Positions 1-5,621 of a stretch of DNA of 8,838 bases are shown here, one piece after another; positions within the stretch are counted from its first letter, which is position 1, and the number at the start of each line of letters is the position of its first letter. This stretch comes from Caldifarciminota bacterium (GTDB lineage Bacteria > Hydrothermota > Tepidihabitantia > Tepidihabitantales > Tepidihabitantaceae), in assembly GCA_016935775.1 (NCBI GenBank), contig JAFGQF010000055.1, forward strand, positions 1 through 8,838, given 5' to 3'. The notes beneath the pieces were generated by a model. That model ran no database searches. It was not told the origin of the DNA and was given only the letters and a program-made list of their open reading frames with translations. A program made the position numbers and the translations under genes.

Positions 1-47
1 CGGGTGGTGCCGCCGTTGCCGTGAGACGCAGGAGGGCAGGAATGCCG

Positions 48-88
48 AAGGGCAAGGAGTGGAAGGGTAAGGAGTTGAAGGGATGAAG
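48..88. repeat. Purine-rich 15-nt direct repeat, about 2.7 copies
   Basis: Two full 15-nt units (48-62 and 63-77) of the form AAGGGYAAGGAGTKG are followed by a partial unit (78-88). The two full units differ at two positions. The tract is almost pure purine on the + strand. It lies in the gene-poor start of the window, upstream of the sigma factor, and its function is unknown. The pyrimidine tract at 122-165 carries related words on the opposite strand (GAAGGGA here, TCCCTTC there), so the pair may be an inverted arrangement of one repeat family. Confidence 0.6.
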
Positions 89-121
89 ACAGGACACGGG
101 GCGAGCAACTGGCGGGCGGCA

Positions 122-165
122 GTCCGTCCCTTTGTCCCTTCGCCTTCTTCCCTTTGCCCCTTTCG
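122..165. repeat. Pyrimidine-rich degenerate repeat tract
   Basis: This tract is built from degenerate units near 8 nt; the clearest are GTCCCTTT at 126-133 and GTCCCTTC at 134-141. It continues with CCCTTT words to about 163. On the minus strand it reads as AAGGGAC-like words that resemble the purine repeat at 48-88. It directly precedes, and partly overlaps, the possible TTG start of the sigma factor frame. The residues that a TTG start would add are therefore repeat-encoded, which argues for the downstream ATG. Confidence 0.5.
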
Positions 166-189
166 TTTCGGCGTCCCTTCCCTGTGACG

Positions 190-795
190 ATGGCTGACGG
201 CAGGCAGCTCCAGGTCGCGCCGAAGGCGCTGCCGGTCCCGGACGACGAGCTGGTCCGGCGGGTGCAGCAGGGCAACGCCGAGGCGTTCGAGGAGCTGGTC
301 CGGCGCTACGAGCGCAAGGTCTACAACATCACCTACCGGATGCTCGGCAACCCGGAGGACGCTTCCGAAGCCCTGCAGGATACCTTCCTGCGCGCCTACC
401 GGTTCGTCGGCAAGTTCCAGTTCAAGTCGAAGTTCTATACCTGGTTGTATCGCATCGCCACCAACGTGAGTCTAACGAAGTTGAGGAAGCGCAAGAGCCC
501 GGTGGTGATGTCAATCGATGAGCCGGTCGGCGACTCGGGTGAGATGGCGTTCGAGATACCGGACGAGCAGTTCAGCCCGGAGAGGCTGTACGAACAGCGC
601 GAGATCCGGCGCAAGCTCAAGGAGGCGGTCGACAGACTCCCCGAGGACTACCGGACCGTGGTCGTGCTGCGCGACCTCGAGGGGCTGAGCAACGAGGACG
701 TCAGCAAGGTGCTGAACCTTTCGATACCGGCGGTGAAGTCGCGGCTCCACCGCGGCCGGCTTGCCCTGCGCGAGAAACTGGAGAAGTACCTATGA
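190..795 (+). CDS. ECF-type RNA polymerase sigma factor (sigma-70 family)
   Basis: This is a 201-residue sigma factor that directs core RNA polymerase to a dedicated promoter set. Sigma region 2 spans about residues 30-100, with the conserved NPEDASEALQDTFLRAY stretch (54-70) and FYTWLYRIATN (82-92). Region 4 spans about 140-196, with LPEDYRTVVVLRDLEGLS and the helix-turn-helix ending in IPAVKSRLHRGR (179-190). There is no sigma 1.1 or region 3, as expected for the ECF group, and the length is typical. The frame is open upstream to a TTG at 154 and a GTG at 184, but that extension is encoded by the pyrimidine repeat and is not family-like, so ATG 190 is preferred. No good Shine-Dalgarno site is visible. 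The stop overlaps the next start (ATGA, 792-795), so translation of the sigma factor and anti-sigma factor is probably coupled. The family call is firm. The regulon is unknown. Confidence 0.93.
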   Translation: MADGRQLQVAPKALPVPDDELVRRVQQGNAEAFEELVRRYERKVYNITYRMLGNPEDASEALQDTFLRAYRFVGKFQFKSKFYTWLYRIATNVSLTKLRKRKSPVVMSIDEPVGDSGEMAFEIPDEQFSPERLYEQREIRRKLKEAVDRLPEDYRTVVVLRDLEGLSNEDVSKVLNLSIPAVKSRLHRGRLALREKLEKYL

Positions 796-1076
796 GCGGA
801 GACGAAGAGAACGTGCTCGAGTGCGCCGAGTGTTCGGAGCTGGTCGAGCTGCTGTCCGAGTACCTGGACGGCGAAGCGACGCCCGAGGCCCGGGTGCGGC
901 TGGTGGCGCACATCCAGTCGTGCGACCACTGCGCCCGGCTGGTCTGGAGAATGCGCGAGCTCATCGGCCGCTGCCGTTGCGAGGCGCCGGCCGAGATGCC
1001 GGCCGAGGTTCACCAGCAGCTCTGGCAGGTCATCGTCCGCGAGATTCGCGTCGAGCATCACACGCCTGAAGCCTAG
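792..1076 (+). CDS. Anti-sigma factor, zinc-binding zf-HC2/ZAS type, soluble
   Basis: This is a 94-residue protein with the zinc anti-sigma signature H40-x3-C44-x2-C47, preceded by C14 at the spacing seen in RsrA-type proteins (26 residues before the histidine). The context word YLDGEATPEARVRLVAHI matches the zf-HC2 domain. Its expected role is to bind and silence the sigma factor encoded just upstream, with which it shares an ATGA overlap. Many relatives carry a membrane helix and a periplasmic sensor domain. This one stops about 45 residues after the zinc site and has no hydrophobic segment, so it should act in the cytoplasm. Extra cysteines at 11, 61 and 63 make a thiol-redox or metal-responsive release mechanism plausible, but that is inference. 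The assignment as anti-sigma factor is strong from motif plus position. Confidence 0.88.
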   Translation: MSGDEENVLECAECSELVELLSEYLDGEATPEARVRLVAHIQSCDHCARLVWRMRELIGRCRCEAPAEMPAEVHQQLWQVIVREIRVEHHTPEA

Positions 1077-1115
1077 CGCCGGCCGCCGGCCGTCGTTTCC
1101 AACCGACAACCCGGG

Positions 1116-2144
1116 ATGAAAGCGGTCGTCGCCCTGAGCGGCGGGGTGGACTCGGCGGTCGCGGCCGCCCTGCTGCTTGAACAGGGCATCGCGGTCACCG
1201 GCGTCCACCTGCGGATGCTGGACCGCGATGACGGCACCGAGGCGCGGGCGGTCGCGAACCGGCTCGGCATCGAATGCCCGGTGCTCGACTTCCGGGCCGA
1301 GCTCGAACAGCAGGTCATCGCCGACTTCTGCCTGGAGTACTCGCGGGGGCGGACGCCGAGTCCCTGTATCAGGTGCAACGAGCGGCTGAAGTTCGGCGTG
1401 CTGCTCGACCGGCTGTCGGAGTTCGGCGCCGACCGGCTCGCCACCGGCCACTACGCCCGGGTCGCGCGGGCCGCAGGCGACTGGCGGCTCGAGCGCGCGC
1501 GCGACCGGGCCAAGGACCAGAGCTACTTCCTGTACCGGTTGGACCAGGACCAACTCGGCCGGGTGCTGATGCCGGTCGGCGACCTGACCAAGGCAGAGGT
1601 ACGAGCCCGGGCGCGGGATTTGGGATTGCCGGTTGCTGACAAGCCCGAGAGCCAGGAGATCTGCTTTGTCCCGGGCGATGACCACGTCGCCTTCCTTGAA
1701 GAGCGTTGCCCGGCGGCGTTCGTGCCCGGGCCGGTGGTGGACACTTCCGGCAACCGCGTCGGCGAGCACTGCGGGATCGGCCGTTTCACCGTCGGCCAGC
1801 GGCGCGGCCTGGGAATACCGTTCGGCGAGCGACGGTATGTAGTGGCGATTGATGCCGGCCGGAACGCCGTCGTCGTCGGCCGCGAGAACGAGGCGCGTTC
1901 GTCCTCGGCCGGGCTCGAGGACGTGCGCTGGGTATCCGGGAAGACACCGGGCGCCGCGTTCCGCGCGCTGGTCCGGGTGCGGAACGTCCACGAGGGCGGG
2001 ATGGCGATGGTGACTCCGCTCGCCGACCGGCGCGCCGCCGTGCGGTTCGACGAGCCGCAGTGGGCGGTATGCCCGGGCCAGGCCGCGGTGTTCTACGAAG
2101 GTGACATCGTGCTAGGAGGCGGTATAGTCCTGAATGCGGAATGA
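1116..2144 (+). CDS. mnmA: tRNA-specific 2-thiouridylase MnmA
   Basis: MnmA installs the 2-thio group on U34 of tRNA-Lys, -Glu and -Gln. It activates the base with ATP and takes persulfide sulfur from a cysteine desulfurase relay. The 342-residue product has the PP-loop SGGVDS (8-13), the segment PSPCIRCNERLKFG (81-94), ATGHYAR (109-115), KDQSYFLYRL (133-142), SQEICF (179-184) and GQRRGLGI (227-234). By family alignment C87 is the nucleophile and C183 its partner cysteine; C84 makes a CxxC with C87, as in many non-enteric MnmA proteins. The length is slightly shorter than the E. coli enzyme but complete. The start at ATG 1116 places the PP-loop at the normal distance; the upstream site is weak. 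It begins 39 bp after the anti-sigma gene and may be cotranscribed with it. The last four codons and the stop lie within the heptamer repeat at 2132-2166, so the extreme C-terminus (LNAE) is probably repeat-derived. Confidence 0.96.
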   Translation: MKAVVALSGGVDSAVAAALLLEQGIAVTGVHLRMLDRDDGTEARAVANRLGIECPVLDFRAELEQQVIADFCLEYSRGRTPSPCIRCNERLKFGVLLDRLSEFGADRLATGHYARVARAAGDWRLERARDRAKDQSYFLYRLDQDQLGRVLMPVGDLTKAEVRARARDLGLPVADKPESQEICFVPGDDHVAFLEERCPAAFVPGPVVDTSGNRVGEHCGIGRFTVGQRRGLGIPFGERRYVVAIDAGRNAVVVGRENEARSSSAGLEDVRWVSGKTPGAAFRALVRVRNVHEGGMAMVTPLADRRAAVRFDEPQWAVCPGQAAVFYEGDIVLGGGIVLNAE

Positions 2145-2166
2145 CGAATGTCGAGTGGCGAATGCC
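2132..2166 (+). repeat. Heptanucleotide tandem repeat (GARTGNC)5 at the mnmA 3' end
   Basis: GARTG words occur at exactly 7-nt spacing, at 2132, 2139, 2146, 2153 and 2160, giving five units of consensus GARTGNC. The second unit supplies the TGA stop of mnmA (2142-2144). The remaining units lie in the 63-bp gap before the DUF4139 gene. The 20 bases at 2145-2164 match 6961-6980 at 19 of 20 positions and 8406-8425 at 18 of 20. This is therefore one dispersed family with the arrays inside the two peptidase genes. Confidence 0.85.
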
Positions 2167-2194
2167 CGACATCCAGGACCGGATGACAGCAGAC

Positions 2195-2203
2195 GGGAGG
2201 TGA
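2195..2203 (+). promoter_or_regulatory. Ribosome binding site of the DUF4139 gene
   Basis: GGGAGGTGA contains a full GGAGG core (2196-2200) that ends 7 nt before ATG 2208. That spacing favours ATG 2208 over the in-frame GTG at 2205, which would leave only 4 nt. It is the strongest Shine-Dalgarno site in the window; several neighbouring genes have none. Confidence 0.7.
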
Positions 2204-2207
2204 AGTG

Positions 2208-3839
2208 ATGGCAATACTGATGATGCTGGTCGCGGCGGTCAGCGTCGGGTCGAAGGTCGATTCGGTGGTGGTCTACCCGAACCAGGTGATGGTGGTGCGC
2301 AACGCGACGGTGACGGTCGGCGGCTCCGGCGAGGTGCTGTTCGAGGACCTGCCCGGCGCGCTGGTGGACAACTCGGTGCGCATCAAGGCGCCGGGGATGA
2401 GAATCGGCGAGGTCCAGGTCAGGCAGAACTACCTCGACGAACCGACTCCGACGGTCAGGAAGCTCAAAGACCGGGTCGAGGAGCTGGAACTCGAACTGAA
2501 GAAGCTCGCCAACCGGCAGTCGGTGCTCGAGGCCAAGGACAAGTTCCTCGGCTCGATAACCCTGGGCGCGCCCGAGCTGATGGCGAAGGAGCTGCAGCAG
2601 GGCCGGGTTTCTTCCGAGTCGTGGGGCAGCGCGCTGTCGTTCATCGGCCGCGAGCTGGCCGCGGTCAAGCAGTCGGGCCTCGAACTCGCCGAGGAGCGCA
2701 AGGACGTCGAGGAGCTGCTCGCGGCCGCGCGCAAGGAGTACAACGACGCCCGGTCGGCAATCGAGAACCGCAAGGACGTCAGCTTCAGCTTCGAGGCCGG
2801 GGCCGGCACTTACCGGGTGAGCATCGGCTACGTCATTCCCTACGGCGCGAGCTGGGTACCGTACTACGAGCTGCGGGCACTGCCGGACAAGAACGCCGTC
2901 GGTCTCACCTACTTCGCCAGGGTGACCCAGGCGACCGGCGAGGACTGGGACCGGGTCAAGGTGGTGCTGTCCACCACCCGGCCGCAACTGGTGCTGACCG
3001 CGCCCGAGCCGAAGCCCTGGTACCTTTCGCTGATGGACCTGCAGACCTACCGCAGCTACAACCAGGCGGCCCAGAAGAAGCAGATGCTCGCCGGCAGCGA
3101 GCTCGAGCAGTCCAAGGGCGATATGCCGCTCGACGGCATCTTCGCGCTGCCCGGCGCACCGCCGGCAGAGAGCCGCGCCGAGGTCGAGGAGACCGGCATC
3201 TCGCTGCAGTACGTCGTGCCGGGCCGGGTTTCCCTGACGAGCGGCGAGTCGGCCAAGAAGCTGCAGCTCGAGGAGGCCGAGCTGGCGGTCGAGTTCGGCT
3301 ACCTGTGCGTGCCGCGGATGAAGCAGCAGGCGTTCCTCACCGGCAAGCTGGTGAACACCACCGACTTCGTGCTGCTCGACGGCGAGGCCAGCACCTATGT
3401 CGGTGACGAGTTCACCGGCACGACCTGGCTGGACGCGGCCGCGCCGCAGGAGTCCACCGAAGTCAGTTTCGGGGTGGACGAGCGGGTCAAGGTGAAGCGC
3501 GAGCTCGTCAAGAGCTTCAAGTCCACCGGCGGCGGCCTGTTCGGCGGCAAGACCGAGCGGCTCCAGTTCCTGTACCGGACGACGGTCGAGAACTTTCGAA
3601 GCGAGAAGCTCTCGATAAGGGTGGTGGAGATGGTGCCGGTGTCGCAGCAGAAGGAGATCAAGGTGACGGTCTCGAAGGTCGAGCCGCCCTCGGACGAGCA
3701 GGACAAGGAGAAGGGCTTCCACACCTGGACCCGGATTGTCGTGCCGCAGGGCAAGCTCGAGATAGACATCGAGTTCACCGTCGAGTACCCGCGCGGCAGC
3801 TCGCCGCTCCAGCCCAACCGGGTGAAGGGACTGTACTAG
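2208..3839 (+). CDS. DUF4139 domain-containing protein (DUF4140 + DUF4139, MuiA-like)
   Basis: This 543-residue protein begins with a short hydrophobic stretch (MAILMMLVAAVSVGS) that may be a signal peptide, although it lacks a basic n-region. The N-terminal DUF4140-like domain starts at KVDSVVVYPNQVMVVR and includes the charged helical segment at about 82-112, likely coiled coil. A second helical region follows (about 145-190). The DUF4139 hallmark occupies about 206-259: YVIPYGASWVPYYELR, then VTQATGEDWDRVKVVLSTTRP. The rest is β-rich and ends in FTVEYPRG near the C-terminus, as is usual for the family. Relatives are annotated as mucoidy inhibitor A-like, but the biochemical function is unknown; an envelope role is inference. 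Nothing in the sequence links it mechanistically to the flanking tRNA-modification genes. A strong stem just after the stop suggests that its transcript ends there. Confidence 0.9.
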   Translation: MAILMMLVAAVSVGSKVDSVVVYPNQVMVVRNATVTVGGSGEVLFEDLPGALVDNSVRIKAPGMRIGEVQVRQNYLDEPTPTVRKLKDRVEELELELKKLANRQSVLEAKDKFLGSITLGAPELMAKELQQGRVSSESWGSALSFIGRELAAVKQSGLELAEERKDVEELLAAARKEYNDARSAIENRKDVSFSFEAGAGTYRVSIGYVIPYGASWVPYYELRALPDKNAVGLTYFARVTQATGEDWDRVKVVLSTTRPQLVLTAPEPKPWYLSLMDLQTYRSYNQAAQKKQMLAGSELEQSKGDMPLDGIFALPGAPPAESRAEVEETGISLQYVVPGRVSLTSGESAKKLQLEEAELAVEFGYLCVPRMKQQAFLTGKLVNTTDFVLLDGEASTYVGDEFTGTTWLDAAAPQESTEVSFGVDERVKVKRELVKSFKSTGGGLFGGKTERLQFLYRTTVENFRSEKLSIRVVEMVPVSQQKEIKVTVSKVEPPSDEQDKEKGFHTWTRIVVPQGKLEIDIEFTVEYPRGSSPLQPNRVKGLY

Positions 3840-3852
3840 GTCGCAGCTAATC

Positions 3853-3884
3853 GCGGGGCGGGCGCGCTGGCGGGCCCGCCCCGC
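3853..3884 (+). terminator. Perfect 11-bp GC stem-loop after the DUF4139 gene
   Basis: GCGGGGCGGGC (3853-3863) is exactly complementary to GCCCGCCCCGC (3874-3884), with a 10-nt loop. The stem begins 13 bp after the stop codon and ends 18 bp before trmFO. The downstream bases TTCGCG are not a U-run, so this is not a textbook intrinsic terminator. It could work as a U-less terminator, an RNA 3'-end stabiliser, or a short inverted repeat. Its position, with a TATGAT box immediately after it, fits a transcript boundary. Confidence 0.55.
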
Positions 3885-3890
3885 TTCGCG

Positions 3891-3896
3891 TATGAT
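3891..3896 (+). promoter_or_regulatory. Possible -10 box for a leaderless trmFO transcript
   Basis: TATGAT matches the bacterial -10 consensus at five of six bases and lies 6 nt upstream of ATG 3903. That is the distance expected if transcription starts at the start codon itself. No Shine-Dalgarno site precedes trmFO, which agrees with leaderless translation. No convincing -35 element is visible; the corresponding position lies in the end of the GC stem. Low-confidence inference. Confidence 0.3.
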
Positions 3897-3902
3897 TGCC
3901 TG

Positions 3903-5375
3903 ATGATGAGACTGACCGTGGTCGGCGCCGGGTTGGCCGGGAGCGAAGCAGCGCTCCAGGCCGCAGCGCGCGGGGTGAGGGTGCGGCTGGTCGAGATGCG
4001 GCCGGGCACGATGACGCCGGCGCACCGGACCGGCGAGGTCGCCGAACTGGTCTGTTCCAACTCGCTCAAGTCGGACGAGCCGGGCAACGCCCACGGGTTG
4101 CTCAAGGCCGAACTGCGCATCCTCGGCTCGCGGCTACTGGACTGCGCGGAGCGGGCCCGGGTACCGGGCGGCAAGGCGCTGGTGGTGGACCGGGAGCGGT
4201 TCTCGGCCGCGGTGGCGGAGGAACTCGAACGCGCCGGGGTCGAGCTGGTCCGAGAGGAGGTCACGACCCTGCCCGGCGGGCCGGCAATCATCGCGGCCGG
4301 GCCGCTCTTGTCGGATGCGCTTGCCGGGGCGCTCGAAGCGGCGCTGGGCGCGGGCCGGCTGTTCTTTTTCGACGCCATTGCGCCGGTGGTGAGCGCCGAG
4401 TCGCTCGACCCCGGCGTCGTCTTCCGCGGCTCGCGCTACGGCGCGGGCGAAGACTACCTGAATTGCCCGATGACCCGCGATGAGTACGAGCGGTTCGTGG
4501 CCGAGCTGGCGAGTGCCGAAACCGCCCCGGTGCGCGACTTCGAAACCACGGCGCTGTTCGAGGGCTGCCTGCCGGTCGAGGAACTGGCCCGGCGCGGGCC
4601 GGACACGCTGGCCTTCGGCCCGATGAAGCCGGTCGGGCTCGTTGACCCACGCACCGGGCAGCGGCCACACGCGGTGGTCCAGCTCAGGCAGGAGAACGCC
4701 GAAGGCACGATGTTCAATCTGGTCGGGTTCCAGACCCGGCTGAAGCAAGCCGAGCAGCGCCGGGTGTTCCGGATGATACCGGGACTGGCGAACGCCGGTT
4801 TCCTGCGCTACGGCGCGATGCACCGGAACAGCTATCTCGACGGGCCGCGCGTGCTGCTGCCGACGTTGCAATGCCGGGCTAGGCCCGATCTGTTCGTCGG
4901 GGGCCAGCTCACCGGGGTCGAGGGCTATGTCGAGAGCATCGGTGCCGGGCTGGTCGCGGGCATCAACGCCGCGCGGCTAATGCTCGGCGACCGGCCGGTC
5001 GAGGTTCCGGCAGAAATGATGCTCGGCAGCCTGCTGCGGTACGTCAGCGCGCCCTGCTCGGGGCAGTACGTCCGGTCAGGATCAGGCAGTCCCATCCGGA
5101 ACGGAAAACCGACCGCGGACATCGGCTTGGGACGCAATCCCGACCGCCGCCACGTCGGGTTGTGTCCCGCGCCGGAGGACCGAATGCCGGTCATGTCCCT
5201 AACCCGCGGGGCATGTCCCTCATACCGCTTCCAGCCAATGAACGCCAACTTCGGGCTCCTGCCGCCGGTAGCCGGGGTGAAGGGCCGCCGGCAGCGGCGC
5301 GAGGCCCAGGTCGAGCGCGCCTTGGCCGCCATTGCCGGGTTCGCCGGCCAGGTCGGTCCTGCGCGGGGCGACTAG
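3903..5375 (+). CDS. trmFO: Folate/FAD-dependent tRNA (uracil-54-C5)-methyltransferase TrmFO, with C-terminal insertion
   Basis: TrmFO makes 5-methyluridine at position 54 of the tRNA T-loop, using methylenetetrahydrofolate as carbon donor and reduced FAD. Visible features are the Rossmann FAD motif VVGAGLAGSEAA (6-17), ELVCSNSLKSDEPG (48-61) with C51, and EGCLPVEELA (220-229) with C222. These match the two conserved cysteines (53 and 226 in B. subtilis). FGPMKPVGL (238-246) and FQPMNANFGLLPP (443-455) are also present. The product is 490 residues where the family is usually about 435-450. The excess falls between LLRYVSAP (377-384) and FQPMN (443), which normally lie only about ten residues apart. 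The inserted residues, roughly 386-440, are low-complexity and proline/arginine-rich, and are encoded by DNA that folds into a REP-like hairpin. All other conserved segments are intact, so the enzyme may still be functional. ATG 3906 is an equally possible start. Confidence 0.95.
   Translation: MMRLTVVGAGLAGSEAALQAAARGVRVRLVEMRPGTMTPAHRTGEVAELVCSNSLKSDEPGNAHGLLKAELRILGSRLLDCAERARVPGGKALVVDRERFSAAVAEELERAGVELVREEVTTLPGGPAIIAAGPLLSDALAGALEAALGAGRLFFFDAIAPVVSAESLDPGVVFRGSRYGAGEDYLNCPMTRDEYERFVAELASAETAPVRDFETTALFEGCLPVEELARRGPDTLAFGPMKPVGLVDPRTGQRPHAVVQLRQENAEGTMFNLVGFQTRLKQAEQRRVFRMIPGLANAGFLRYGAMHRNSYLDGPRVLLPTLQCRARPDLFVGGQLTGVEGYVESIGAGLVAGINAARLMLGDRPVEVPAEMMLGSLLRYVSAPCSGQYVRSGSGSPIRNGKPTADIGLGRNPDRRHVGLCPAPEDRMPVMSLTRGACPSYRFQPMNANFGLLPPVAGVKGRRQRREAQVERALAAIAGFAGQVGPARGD
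5053..5226 (+). repeat. In-frame insertion within trmFO, probably a REP-like palindromic element
   Basis: This segment encodes the extra residues that split the conserved C-terminal block of TrmFO. The boundaries are approximate (about 10-15 bp either way) because no flanking target duplication was recognised. It holds an imperfect hairpin (5129-5168) and two direct copies of CATGTCCCT (5192-5200 and 5212-5220). On the minus strand these copies read AGGGACATG, near GC-rich palindromic words. The length stays in frame and no stop codon is introduced. Confidence 0.55.
5129..5168. repeat. REP-like hairpin inside trmFO
   Basis: The left arm GGGACGCAATCCCGAC (5129-5144) pairs with the right arm GTCGGGTTGTGTCCC (5154-5168). 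This gives 15 pairs, one of them G-T, with a single bulged T at 5138 and a 9-nt loop. A stem this long inside coding DNA, exactly where the protein has non-conserved extra residues, points to an inserted palindromic element rather than codon usage. Confidence 0.65.
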
Positions 5376-5404
5376 ACCGGCGTACCGGTTGCCGGCGAAG
5401 CCGG
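5376..5404 (+). other. Two adjacent short stem-loops directly after trmFO
   Basis: ACCGG (5376-5380) pairs with CCGGT (5385-5389) over a 4-nt loop. CCGGC (5392-5396) pairs with GCCGG (5400-5404) over a GAA loop. They begin at the base after the stop codon. There is no T-run, so they are weak candidates for a terminator or RNA 3'-end structure. The rest of the 5376-5621 gap shows no gene, only the inverted repeat at 5460-5505. Confidence 0.35.
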
Positions 5405-5459
5405 TCCTGTCAGCGAACAGTCACCCAGTGAAGGCCGCAGACCCAGGTGCTGCTCCCGG

Positions 5460-5505
5460 GACAGCTTAGGGGCTAGCCCCGGGCAGGCCCCCGCTGAAGC
5501 CTGTC
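5460..5505. repeat. Intergenic imperfect inverted repeat with a perfect inner palindrome
   Basis: Outer arms GACAGCTT (5460-5467) and AAGCCTGTC (5497-5505) are complementary with one bulged base. Inside lies the perfect 12-nt palindrome GGGGCTAGCCCC (5469-5480), followed by a second C-rich arm (GGCCCCC, 5487-5493) that could pair alternatively with the G-run. It may be another REP-like element or an operator or transcript-end structure between trmFO and the peptidase pair. Confidence 0.45.
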
Positions 5506-5621
5506 AAGGCCGCGCGCGGGAGGCAAGTGTTGGTCGGAGTGTCGCTTGCCCGCAGGACGGTTGAACCGGTCCCGGATTCGTCCGCGCCGCCCGGTTGCGC
5601 AGGGTGCGCGGCGGCGATAGA

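Noticed and set aside
1..24. Frame 1 reads RVVPPLP and then a TGA at 22-24, possibly the end of an upstream gene.
   Set aside because: Seven codons are too few to distinguish from chance, and two other frames are also open for 60-80 bases.
154..189. TTG (154) or GTG (184) as the start of the sigma factor.
   Set aside because: The added residues are encoded by the pyrimidine repeat, there is no ribosome binding site, and ATG 190 keeps all family domains.
1077..1115. GCCGGC-rich hairpin between the anti-sigma gene and mnmA as a terminator.
   Set aside because: A 5-bp stem with a 3-nt loop and no T-run is too weak to call.
648..1991. Long open frame on the minus strand across the sigma, anti-sigma and mnmA genes.
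   Set aside because: It is a shadow of GC-rich coding sequence on the other strand; the arginine/proline-rich product resembles no family, and the + strand genes are unmistakable.
2112..4094. Minus-strand open frame of about 660 codons opposite the DUF4139 gene.
   Set aside because: Same shadow effect; it spans three + strand features and shows no domain.
5556..5571. Near-palindrome GACGGTTGAACCGGTC upstream of the M28 gene as an operator.
   Set aside because: It is short and imperfect, and such words are expected by chance in DNA of this composition.
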